Of a stretch of DNA of 34,204 nucleotides, positions 1 to 8,690 are shown piece after piece. The position numbers and the translations under genes were made by a program. Origin of the DNA: Nemertoderma westbladi. Lineage: Eukaryota; Xenacoelomorpha; Nemertodermatida; Nemertodermatidae. The stretch lies in the NCBI GenBank assembly GCA_032718475.1, contig JAUCBJ010004741.1, forward strand, positions 1 through 34,204. The letters are read 5' to 3'. The stretch's first letter is position 1; each line of letters begins with the position of its first letter. The notes beneath the pieces were generated by a model. That model ran no database searches, was not told the DNA's origin, and was given only the letters and a program-made list of their open reading frames with translations.

Positions 1-486
1 GATCTTTTCGCAATTGCTGTCACATAAACATTCGTCGTTTTGTGAACATGCCCCGACCGCTACTTCGTTATCAGGACAGCTTGCAAGGCCAGTCTTGGTT
101 TCGCACACACCAGAGACGCACTGGTTCAAACCACATCGGTCTGGGCAGCATTTGTCCGACGGTTTGATACAATCTGGGTCGCATTGACATCCGTTATCCG
201 AATCGGCGCATTTAATGGAATTCGGTTCCGGACATCTCGCCGACCGTATCCAGGATTCCGGGCACTGTCTTGGCATGGGAGCAGTGCATACCTGTCCGCA
301 GACAGACTTACAGCACAATAAATGGTGAGGACAGTCAATGTCCTGGGAGCATTCATTTTGACATATCCCATTGTACCAAGACATCGACGATGGAAGATTA
401 TCCGGGAATGGACACCTCAGATCATCCGATCTGCTGCATAACGCGCTTACAGGGAAAACTATAATATAAAGAAAAACTAAGTCCAT
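1..486 (-). CDS. Secreted multi-WAP-domain (four-disulfide core) protein, 5' part, runs off left edge
   Basis: Reading the minus strand from an ATG at 486-484 gives 162 codons with no stop up to base 1, so the C-terminus is outside the window. Residues 1-15 form a signal peptide (MDLVFLYIIVFPVSA) with a plausible cleavage after Ala15, so the product should be secreted. Residues 25-67 are a textbook WAP domain: cysteines 25, 42, 46, 52, 58, 59, 63 and 67, including the DIDCP, CC and CGQVC motifs. A second, variant WAP-like unit covers about 85-118 (CQCDPDC, KCCPDRCG), and a third begins near 137. The start context is strong (A at -3, G at +4). WAP proteins are commonly protease inhibitors, antimicrobial, or, in molluscs, shell-matrix proteins; which applies is unknown. 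No intron interrupts the first 486 bases. The domain call is firm; the function is inferred from the family. Confidence 0.85.
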   Translation of the reverse strand, partial: MDLVFLYIIVFPVSALCSRSDDLRCPFPDNLPSSMSWYNGICQNECSQDIDCPHHLLCCKSVCGQVCTAPMPRQCPESWIRSARCPEPNSIKCADSDNGCQCDPDCIKPSDKCCPDRCGLNQCVSGVCETKTGLASCPDNEVAVGACSQNDECLCDSNCEKI

Positions 487-1119
487 TTTGTATGAGCTGA
501 TAATAATATTATAAACTCCTATAAACTGAGTACATTTCACCATCTTGCTTTAAAAAAAAACAAGTCCCATCTATGTATGTACTGTAAGACTATCGCTTTA
601 TCTGCTTTAATAATAATATTATTCATTTAAAAATATTAAATATTAATTGTTAGTTTTGAACACAAGTAAAACATTTAAACTTTTTCTTATTAAGTGAAAA
701 AACACGAAACTCTCCCGCTTTATATATTTATTACTTTCACAGAATAATAGATGAAATAATATAATTTAATATATCTATACTAATAAATATTTAACAACTC
801 CATGCATTAATTTGTGTCCCATTATTGTTAGGTGTTTTTAGTGAATCGTTGAATTAAATACTCAAGCTGTGCCAAACTAATCGATCTTCGTGTGGAAATT
901 CCGCATGGCATTCTCCAGCCCGCTACAATACAATAGCCTCAAGCACAATACGGCATGCATTCTTCCTCCATATGTATAGGTAGTATATCGATCAAAAGGA
1001 AGAAGACTGAGGCGAGAATATCGAATCAGTAACTTTATCAGTAATTAGTTAGCATTAATAAAAATGGACTTGCATTGGCAATAAGGGCAGGTCAGGTATT
1101 CTAGGTCATTGATCAAGAA
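487..1119. other. AT-rich intergenic DNA upstream of the WAP gene
   Basis: No coding region is recognised. It should hold the promoter and 5' UTR of the minus-strand WAP gene. TATA-like stretches occur at about 509-531 (TTTATAGG and TTATAA read on the minus strand), 25-45 bases before the ATG, but the DNA is so AT-rich that this is weak. Poly(A/T) runs and TAATAATATTATT-type simple sequence make up much of the rest. Confidence 0.5.
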
Positions 1120-1262
1120 AACTTGCCACCTCCATGCAGCATAAAGGAGGTGCCACCTGTAGCTGCATAGACCCTCTTACTAGGGCAAATCTGGTCCTGT
1201 AACTAGGACCCCCTTCGTTCTGGGATAAGGACGCCCTTGGTCCTGGATTAAGGACCCATATA

Positions 1263-1484
1263 CTTGGCTGCAGGGGTATATGGCCTGGCCAGGCAGATGG
1301 TGATCTACCAATGTCTGGTCAGGAGTAGAGTGTTCTCATGTCCACTCTGAGTGCACTTCACTGCGACCTGCACCTGGCAGCAGGGGTACAGGGCATGACC
1401 CAGCAGATGAGCTGCACAGCCAATGGTGGGTCATGTGCGCCAGAGTAGATATGGGTGATGGGCCTCATATCTGACTCCACTGCG
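1263..1484 (+). repeat. Two diverged ~110-bp tandem copies in the LINE 5' UTR
   Basis: The segments starting near 1264 and 1373 align over about 110 bp. Each opens with a GGC-GCAGGGGTA core, continues through CAGATG and CCAATG blocks and GGTCA, and ends at CACTGCGAC. Tandemly repeated 5' UTR promoter units are known in several LINE families; that this served as the element's promoter is inference. Confidence 0.6.
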
Positions 1485-1500
1485 ACACCCACCCCGTGGA

Positions 1501-2584
1501 ATGGCAAACCAGGGTGTGGTATTTGCCCCGAGAGCTGACTCGGCAAAAAAGCACCCCACAATCCCCACTATGGATTACATTAGTAATGCGGAGGTCCGGA
1601 CACTAGAGGCCAGTGGAATTACCGGACACAATCGGCCTCACAGGCGTCAGTTATCTCCTGACCGGCTGCCTGTCTCACCCCCCACTGGAGAGAGAGCACC
1701 CAACAATTCTTTGAGTCCCTTTCCTGATGACCTTTCTGGCCCAAACCCTGGGTCACCAGGGAGGCCAGATTGTGAGGGGGAGAGGGATTCTGGAGTTGGA
1801 GGCTACTCTCATGTTCCACCCCGACCAAGAAAGCCATTGGTGAATAGGAGGCAAGTCACAAGTCACACTTCAGTAAACACCCTAACACTCGGGTCCCCAA
1901 TGCGACAAGGTGAGCTGACTGCTTTGGCAGATAAGCTTTCTCTTAGCGCAGTGGGTGTTCAAGGGCACCGAATGCAGACTGGACAGAATGATGAGGTTCT
2001 GATTAAGGACATGGGGGGCGGTTGGCGACTCGCTCTCGCATCAGCAGATGATAGTGGCAATGGTGGAATTGGTCTATTGATGAATCCAACTGCACATGCA
2101 GCATTGGACAAAATAGACCAAATCTCTAACCGCATCATCCGTTGCCACTTCTCATGTTCTGGAAGACTGGCTAAGAAGTTTCCTAAGGTGGTTCTGCTAC
2201 TCTCCAACTAGTGTTGGCCATGTAGATGAGGTGGAAAATTTCTACCACAATCTAAAAGCAGCTACTGATGGAGTGGATCAGCATGGATTCTTAACATTCC
2301 TGGGAGACTTTAATGCAAGTCTGCATCAATCACCTACATCGCCCTGGGTCTATAGCAATAGTGTTAACCGAAATTACGTCCATCTTCAGGATTTTATCTC
2401 TGGAAATGGATTGTTTTCGGCTGCAACCCAGTTCAAGAAGCGAACTGGAAAGCTATGGACTCATAGTGGACCAGGTGGTCACAAGTCCGAGATAGACCAT
2501 ATTCTGTTTCGTAGGAAATACAGGAGCTCTATACAAGACTGTAATGCATTTACACTTCGACCCTTCTTATTGTGGCCAAGGTAA
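1501..2584 (+). pseudogene. LINE AP-like endonuclease domain, frameshifted
   Basis: An N-terminal proline-rich section (from about 1501) leads into an exonuclease-endonuclease-phosphatase type domain. Visible motifs are VNTLTL near 1873 (in place of the usual WNVRTL), GVQGHR near 1950, GNGGIGLL near 2050, LGDFNA near 2305 and KSEIDHILF near 2490. In active enzymes the GVQEHR motif carries the metal-binding glutamate; here it reads Gly, so catalysis would be lost. The frame breaks at about 2185-2200: the first frame ends at TAG 2209-2211, while similarity continues in another frame from YSPTSVGHVDE onward. A second break near 2565-2575 moves the continuation (AKVRLSLRAS) to a further frame. 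In life the domain nicks target DNA for target-primed reverse transcription. Confidence 0.75.
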
Positions 2585-4545
2585 GACTTAGTCTGCGTGC
2601 TAGCAGAACAACGAAATCTGCTATTGCCGCGGCATGACTGGTCCTCTGTTGCAACAGCCAAGTGTGAGATCCAGCTTCACACTTCAGCTGAACAACAGGT
2701 ATGAGGTTCTTGCCTCTGAGACGGCAGATCACTGTGAGGGCTATAATGCCTTCACAGAAGCAGTTGGAAGTTAGCAGCTGCAGAAACAGTTACTGTATAC
2801 CCTCGAAACAGGAAAAGGGCCCCCTGGTCTGACAACAAAATTCAGAAGTGCCAAAATGGTTGATGCCATCAATGATGCTGACGACAGCAGGCAATCATCC
2901 CAGGCATGGAAGTCGATCAACTTGCTTACTGGTCGGAAAAGCCAACCAACCACCAAGGTTAAGGCTGAATCACCAGCCGATCGCCTCAATGGTTGGAAGG
3001 CCCACTTTGAAAAGCTCCTCAATAATGACAGGGTATTGCCTAATAACTTTATAGAAGTAAAAGTGTCTGAGTCTGTACTCCCAGATATTCCCATTGGCGA
3101 TATCTCCTTTGCAGAAGTGAAGGCTGCTGCAAAGAGCATTAAGACCAATCGTGCCAGTGGAGTAGATGGTGTTCCCCTGAGGTCTTTAAAATACCTGAAT
3201 GTTTAAAGCTCATCCATCCCAACATAGTAGACATGTACCGAACAACAAAAGTCCCACAAGAAATGAAAACAAATTAGTTGGTGCCAGTTCCCAAGAAGGG
3301 CAACCTAACACTCTATGGTTCTTTTCGGGGAATCTCATTGATCTCGATTGCTGCAAAGCTATACAATAGATTTCTATTAAATCGCATCAGGGATCCCATT
3401 GAGAGACTGCTCCGTGGAAATCAGAATGGGTTCCGTAAAGGTCGTGGGACCATGGAACCCATTTTGGCACTTAGAAGGATAATTGAAGAATTATCAAAAA
3501 AGAAAGACAGGCATCTGGCTGTTATCTTTGTTGACTTCTTCAAGGCCTTTGATTCAGTCTCTCGCTCACGTATGTTCAGCATACTTTCATTATATGGGAT
3601 TCCTGATGAAATTATTGCAGCAATCAGATCAGTATACGATGGTTCGACAACATTTGTGTCTACTGTAGACGGTGACACAGAACCATTTGAAGTGTTATGG
3701 GGCGTCCTCCAGGGAGACACACTTGCACCATTCTTGTTCATAATTGTGGTTGACTATGTTCTACGCATGTCCTTAGATCATTATAATGATGATGGGGTGA
3801 TGATAACTTCACCTACTGGCTCCAGAAGTCGAGGAAATCCTGCCAAGTACCTAACTGATCTGGACTTTGGTGATGACTTAGGAGTACTCTCAGAATCACT
3901 AGAGGGAGCCCAACGGCTCCTCTGCTCATTAGAACATGCTGCTTCTAGTGTTGGTCTTATTATTAACTTCAGAAAGACCAAAATTTTGACAGTTAACTTT
4001 GAAAGTCCTCAGCAAGTCTCTGATCGGATGAGCATAAGCTCAAAGGATGGTATGCTTGAGCATGTGGACGACTTCTGTTACCTGGGATCATGGATCCGGA
4101 AGTCAGGTGAGGACCTTCGAATACGTAAGGGAAAGGCATGGGCAGCCTTGAATAGGCTTTCCAGGATTTGGAAGTCACCAAGAATTAATCGGAAAGTTAA
4201 GGTCCGATTATTTAGAGCAGCAGTAGTTCCAGTACTCCTCTATGGGACTCAATGCTGGGCTCTAACTGCTGAGGACTCCAAATCTCTGGATGGCACATTC
4301 ACAAGAATGCTACGCCGGGTTCATTGTGTCAAGTACATTACACACATCTCCAATGAGACACTATATAACATTGGAGGTGTCTCATTGGTTCCCCCAAGCT
4401 TGACACTAGAACAAAATCGCCTCCGCTTTGCAGGACTTTGCTTTGGCCGTGAGGACCAGCCAGTGCATAATCTTGTACTTTGGCAGCCTCATGGAGTGAA
4501 TAAGCATGGTGGACAACCCTTGACTTTCTTGAGACGCATCTTAAG
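2585..4545 (+). pseudogene. LINE reverse transcriptase, disrupted and 3'-truncated
   Basis: The linker (2585-2780) reads in pieces with stops. The RT N-terminal part is 2856-3206 (SGVDGVPLRSLK near its end). The main part, 3278-4540, has motif GFRKGRGT, motif A (VDFFKAFDS, with the first catalytic Asp), motif B (GVLQGDTLAPFLF), motif C as FGDD in place of the common FADD or YADD, then the thumb and C-terminal region (YLGSWI, YGTQCWAL, NRLRFAGLCF). The catalytic aspartates remain, but a frameshift near 3200 and a TAG at 3275-3277 directly before VPVPKKGN disable it. The open frame's last residues (after about 4540) come from the adjoining poly(G) sequence, not from the RT. The enzyme would copy the element's RNA at the nicked target. 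Confidence 0.85.
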
Positions 4546-5284
4546 GGGGGGGGCACCCTCCCCCCTGTCTTTTTTTTCATCATAATTTTTTTTAATGTGT
4601 TTTCCGATATGAAATTTTGTGGTAATTCCGAATCTGAAATCAGTTTTTCGATAAGGTGTTTTGTTCCCGAGTTATGGTAACTTTTGTAATTTTCACTTAA
4701 AATTTCAAATTTTTAATCATCCTTGTATTCAGGATGAAATTTAAATGTCATTTTTCTCGCATTGACTTTTTTTGGGACACTTTCTCATCACTTTCTCTAT
4801 CAACTTTTTAACTACTCAACGGATTTTCGTTCTGTTGCAGAATTATGTAGAGGAATACTCCCCGCAAAATTTGTATAGACAGATTTTTGAAATTTTTTTT
4901 TCAAAAAAAAGTTATGGCATTTTTTGTGTAAAAAAAATCGCTAAATTTTTGATTTTTTCGATTTTACATTATTTTTGAAACGAAAAATGCTATAACTTTT
5001 TTTGAAACAAAATTTCAAAAAACGAACGGCTTTATAAAACTCCAGGAAACACATCTCATTGGATGGAGTAGTTTCTATATCAACTGACATCCAATCAAGT
5101 TTGTTTCCATAATTTAGCCAAACAGACTGAAGCTGCAGTCTCTCTGATAACCTTTTTTTATCGAATCGGTAACCAATATTACATAAACTGTTGCTAATCC
5201 CTTAATTATGTTTTTTATAGGTTTGGTATTATTCGTTCACACTCGCTTTGCTACTTGCTAGGAGGTCGAGGGTTCGAGTGTCGA
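4546..5284. other. AT-rich non-coding DNA joined to the LINE at a G/C-run hairpin
   Basis: The LINE ends at a run of Gs followed by CACCCT and a run of Cs (about 4543-4566), which can fold back on itself. After that comes homopolymer-rich T/A DNA with no credible coding frame, including the long fold-back at 4884-5022. It may be a separate element that truncated the LINE, but no matching terminal repeat was found on the other side. Confidence 0.5.
4884..5022. repeat. Imperfect AT-rich inverted repeat (~139-bp fold-back)
   Basis: The left arm (4884-4928) contains TTTTTGAAATTTT, then AAAGTTATGGCATTTTTTGTG. The right arm (4977-5022) contains AAAAATGCTATAAC, then AAAATTTCAAAAA, its near reverse complement. 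The inner segment also has AAAATCG facing CGATTTT, so almost the whole 139 bp can pair. It was found by direct inspection; no function is known. Confidence 0.7.
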
Positions 5285-5426
5285 GTGTTTGTTGGTATAG
5301 TTACCACTCCAGCCAATTAGGTTTGTATCCCCGAGTTTTGTAAAGTCGTTCGAACGAGTTTGCAAAAGTCGGGGAAACAAACTTGATAGGGTGTTTGTTG
5401 GTATAGAAACCACTCCAGCCAATTAG
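5285..5426. repeat. 36-bp direct repeats flanking a 62-bp near-palindrome
   Basis: Two 36-bp direct repeats (5285-5320 and 5391-5426) begin GTGTTTGTTGGTATAG and end CCACTCCAGCCAATTAG, with only two differing bases between those blocks. Between them, 5321-5382 is a 62-bp palindrome with 31-bp arms centred on GTTC/GAAC, starting GTTTGTATCCCCGAG and ending GTCGGGGAAACAAAC, with about four mismatches per arm. The final 8 bases before the second repeat are unpaired. Confidence 0.85.
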
Positions 5427-5684
5427 ATCCCAATCATTGCACATCGAAGGTTCTCATTGGCAAGTAAATCAAACACCATACAGTGTAATTGGTTATCGTC
5501 GGCATATGTAAGATAGCCGACAAGCCGACAGCGTATTAGATATAGAAGCCACAGTAGTATAAATTGGTTAGAGAGTGTAGATTAGTGCTTATATTGCTCT
5601 GAGTAAATTGAGCAACTTTCGTTAATATTAAATAGAGGCACTACACGCGATCTCTTCACGCGCAGAATATTATCAAGATCTACA
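5286..5684 (+). mobile_element. Possible LTR retrotransposon LTR remnant
   Basis: The segment begins TGTTTGTTGG and ends near CTACA at 5684. It has a TATAAAT box at 5558-5564, then a stretch that reads like the start and end of a short transcribed R region (GTTAATATTAAATAGA near 5618). About 11 bases beyond lies TGGTGGCGACTG at 5696, which could be a tRNA primer-binding site. No second LTR and no gag or pol reading frame is visible, so this would be a remnant. The boundaries and identity are tentative. Confidence 0.3.
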
Positions 5685-6033
5685 AGATCAAAATATGGTG
5701 GCGACTGATTCTAGAAGAATTACGACTGATAATTTACCGCAATTGAGTTGTATATTTAGAAGGTCATTCTGTAGGCGACATAGAACGGTTTCAAAAAGAA
5801 CGATATCCGGAGATAACTGAATAATATTCAGTTATCTATGGATATCGCAATAAGCACTCTTAACTTGAACTCCACCACTTGTATTAACCAGTAGTTTCTC
5901 CACGGCTATACCCTTCCGTAGCCCCATGTCTACGTACTATTATATAATATATATGTATAAAGAGTTAATGGGAAGCTGGTTGCGTATATAATTATATTTT
6001 TAATAATTAATTATATTTATCGAACCACCAGGG
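5685..6033. other. Non-coding DNA between the putative LTR and the GC-rich minisatellite
   Basis: No open frame with recognisable content. It holds one strong palindrome (5801-5847) and then AT-rich simple sequence. It could be leader sequence of the putative LTR element, but no protein similarity is seen. Confidence 0.5.
5801..5847. repeat. 47-bp palindrome
   Basis: Outer arms CGATATCC and GGATATCG enclose inner arms GATAACTGAATA and TATTCAGTTATC around a single central A. The only unpaired positions are a 3-base GGA/TAT mismatch in each arm. Confidence 0.9.
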
Positions 6034-6074
6034 ATGTGCTGGGGAGACGGGAAGCGCGTCGACGGAGTAACGCT

Positions 6075-6780
6075 CGTCCCGTGGAGCCGCGGACGCACAC
6101 TGGTCTGGGACGCAACCATCGTGGACCAGCTCGCGCCCAGCCACCTCTCCCAGAGTCCCGTGGAGCTGCGGACGCACACTGGTCTGGGACGCAACCATCG
6201 TGGACCCGCTCGCGCCCAGCCACCTCGCCCAGCACACTGGTCTGGGACGCAACCATCGTGGACCAGCTCGCGCCCAGCTACCTCGCCCAGAGTCCCGTGG
6301 ATCCGCGGACGCACACTGGTCTGGGACGCAACCATCGTGGTCCCGCTCGCGCCCAGCCACCTCGCCCAGAGTCCCGTGGAGCCGCGGACGCACACTGGTC
6401 TGGGACGCAACCATCGTGGTCCCGCTCGCGCCCAGCCACCTCGCCCAGAGTCCCGTGGAGCCGCGGACGCACACTGGTCTGGGACGCAACCATCGTGGAC
6501 CAGCTCGCGCCCAGCCACCTCGCCCAGCACACTGGTCTGGGACGCAACCATCGTGGACCCGCTCGCGCCCAGCCACATCGCCCAGCACACTGGTCTGGGA
6601 CGCAACCATCGTGGACCCGCTCGCGCCCAACCACCTCGCCCAGCACACTGGTCTGGGACGCAACCATCGTGGACCAGCTCGCGCCCAGCTACCTCGCCCA
6701 GAGTCCCGTGGAGCCGCGGACGCACACTGGTCTGGGACGCAACCATCGTGGACCCGCTCGCGCCCAGCCACATCGCCCAG
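6075..6780. repeat. GC-rich minisatellite, ten units of 79 or 58 bp
   Basis: The core CACACTGGTCTGGGACGCAA occurs at 6096, 6175, 6233, 6312, 6391, 6470, 6528, 6586, 6644 and 6723, giving spacings of 79, 58, 79, 79, 79, 58, 58, 58 and 79. Long units differ from short ones by one 21-bp block (AGTCCCGTGGAGCCGCGGACG minus its last base). The array is strongly GC- and CpG-rich in an AT-rich neighbourhood. It is open in all six frames, which follows from a stop-free unit whose length is 1 modulo 3, so I do not call it coding. Confidence 0.95.
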
Positions 6781-6809
6781 ACTGCGTCGGCTGGAGGCCG
6801 TGTCGTTGA

Positions 6810-7052
6810 GGAGGCAGAATCCCTAAAGACTCTCGGGAGTACCAAGAACTGATTGACCGAGGGTACTCCTTCTGCCCTGTTGCCTTCGATACCCTCGCCA
6901 CTCGGGAGCCGCGATCCCATCAGTTCCTCCAACAACGCCTCCTAATAGCCATTCTCATCGGCAACACGGCTTCCATCCTTGGGACCATGGACCCTGCCCT
7001 GTCTGAAGGTCTCTACGAGGTTCTCTCTCTGACTCCCACAACAGATCGATAG
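6810..7052 (+). pseudogene. Retroelement-like ORF C-terminal remnant
   Basis: An 80-codon open frame runs from just after a TGA at 6807-6809 to a TAG at 7050-7052. It reads GYSFCPVAFDTLATRE, then FLQQRLLIAILIGNTASILG. The pattern of an (F)xPVAxxT block followed by QRL-x-x-A-x-x-x-GN-x-AS-x-LG resembles the C-terminal tails of retroelement polyproteins I have seen in invertebrate genomes, but I cannot name the family. Base composition is GC-richer than the flanks and matches the minisatellite just upstream, so the minisatellite may have expanded inside the same element. No start codon is assigned. Confidence is low to moderate. Confidence 0.35.
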
Positions 7053-7820
7053 ATCAATTATTTTATTTCATTTTTATTTTATATTACTTTTAATAATTCT
7101 TTATACTTTTTAGACCTTTCACGAACTCAGGTGTTTTTATCGTCTCTTTATTTCATTTTACTGCCATTTGTTTCATCGTGTGCGACCTTTCAAACTCTCT
7201 TTTATTACCTCCATGCCCGGAATTTCCGTTCTTTTTTTAGACATCCACCGATTCCCTAGTTCCGGTACAGTAGGTTCGATTCCCTAGTTCCGGTACAGTA
7301 GGTTACCTAGGTTACCAGTAGGTTATCTATCGTTTGTTTAATGGTGCTAATAACTTTTAATAATAATAATATTATTTTTTTTTTATTATGATATTAATTC
7401 GGTTTTAATGATATTAGGAATTATTAATTTCTAACTAATTAATAACACATTAATTAGGTACCCTGACGGTTTGTGACCATATGGTCCGATGTGGTTATTT
7501 ATGTTAAATTAAACTCCAATTAGTGATACTTTGTGAACATGACCCCAGTAACCATGTGGTACTCTCGGAAAAATATTAGCAATTAAACAAATGGTTGATA
7601 AATTGGTTGCCTTGTTGGCAAGGAGCAGAAACTACGGTAGATGTTTTTATTTTTAGAAAGTATTGATATTCAAATAAAAATTGTACCGGAAATAATAATT
7701 CAATTTTACTTACTATTTTCAACCAATGTTACCAACTATATGTAACTAAGAGAGTATTAGGGGTGGGCGAAGAAGGCTAGACCTAGACTGTCCGAATTTC
7801 TTTAAACTAACGTCGTTAGA
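7053..7820. other. AT-rich non-coding DNA
   Basis: No gene is seen. The only structure noted is a 28-bp tandem pair at 7250-7304 plus partial further GTAGGTTA copies. The rest is AT-rich simple sequence. Confidence 0.6.
7250..7304. repeat. 28-bp tandem duplication
   Basis: The segment GATTCCCTAGTTCCGGTACA plus GTAGGTT occurs at 7250 and again at 7278, followed by shorter GTTACCTAGGTTACC echoes to about 7328. Confidence 0.9.
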
Positions 7821-8690
7821 GTAGCCCGTGATAGAGTAACCCGTGATAGAGTAACCCGTGATAGAGTAACCCGTGATAGAGTAACCTGTGATAGAGTAAC
7901 CCGTGATAGAGTAGCCCGTGATAGAGTAACCCGTGATAGAGTAACCCGTGATAGAGTAACCCGTGATAGAGTAACCCGTGATAGAGTAGCCCGTGATAGA
8001 GTAACCCGTGATAGAGTAACACGTGATAGAGTAGCCCGTGATAGAATAGCCCGTGATAGAGTAACCCGTGATAGAGTAGCCCGTGATAGAGTAACCCGTG
8101 ATAGAGTAACACGTGATAGAGTAACCCGAAATAGAGTAACACGTGATAGAGTAACCCGTGATAGAGTAACCCGTGATAGAGTAACCCGTGTTAGAGTAAC
8201 CCGTGATAGAGTAACCCGTGATAGAGTAACCCGTGATAGAGTAACCCGTGATAGAGTAACCCGTGATAGAGTAACCCGTGATAGAGTAACCCGTGATAGA
8301 GTAGCCCGTGATAGAGTAACCCGTGATAGAGTAACCCGTGATAGAGTAACCCGTGATAGAGTAACCCGTTATAGAGTAACCCGTGATAGAGTAACCCGTG
8401 ATAGAGTAACACGTGATAGAGTAACCCGTGATAGAGTAACCCGTGATAGAGTAACCCGTGATAGAGTAACCCGTGATAGAGTAACCCGTGATAGAGTAAC
8501 CCGTGATAGAGTAACCCGTGGTAGAGTAACCCGTGATAGAGTAACCCGTGATAGAGTAGCCCGTGATAGAGTAACCCGTGATAGAGTAACCCGTGATAGA
8601 GTAACCCGTGATAGAGTAACCCGTGATAGAGTAACCCGTGATAGAGTAACCCGTGATAGAGTAACCCGTGATAGAGTAACACATGATAGA
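7821..8690. repeat. 15-bp minisatellite, 58 units
   Basis: The unit is gtaacccgtgataga. All 58 units keep exactly 15 bp; variation is single-base (gtagcccg, gtaacacg and a few others). The minus strand is open in all three frames (a 317-residue frame reads ITGYS repeated), because the unit is a multiple of three and has no stop on that strand. I treat it as non-coding satellite. Confidence 0.97.

Larger units (their letters stand above)
1120..4545 (+). mobile_element. Degenerate non-LTR (LINE) retrotransposon with AP-like endonuclease and reverse transcriptase
   Basis: A GC-richer block in AT-rich DNA contains, in order, a 5' untranslated region with a repeated segment (1263-1484), an endonuclease region (about 1870-2620) and a reverse transcriptase region (about 2790-4545). 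This is the order of an APE-type LINE. From memory the RT and its C-terminal region (YLGSWI, GKAWAALNRL, YGTQCWAL) resemble RTE-like elements common in marine invertebrates; the clade is not certain. At least two frameshifts, an in-frame TAG and altered active-site residues show it is inactive. The 3' end is lost: coding similarity stops at about 4540 in a poly(G) run, and no poly(A) tail is seen. The 5' boundary is approximate. Confidence 0.85.

Noticed and set aside
4772-4978. A 68-residue ORF
   Set aside because: Phe/Lys-rich translation of homopolymer T/A DNA inside a fold-back; no coding signature.
5250-5284. tRNA or SINE B-box (GGGTTCGAGTG)
   Set aside because: No A-box at a suitable distance upstream and no tRNA fold; a single B-box-like word is weak evidence.
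6000-6935. Several 200-310 residue proteins over the GC-rich minisatellite
   Set aside because: Open frames occur in all six readings, as expected from a stop-free unit with length 1 modulo 3; reading-frame identity changes every unit.
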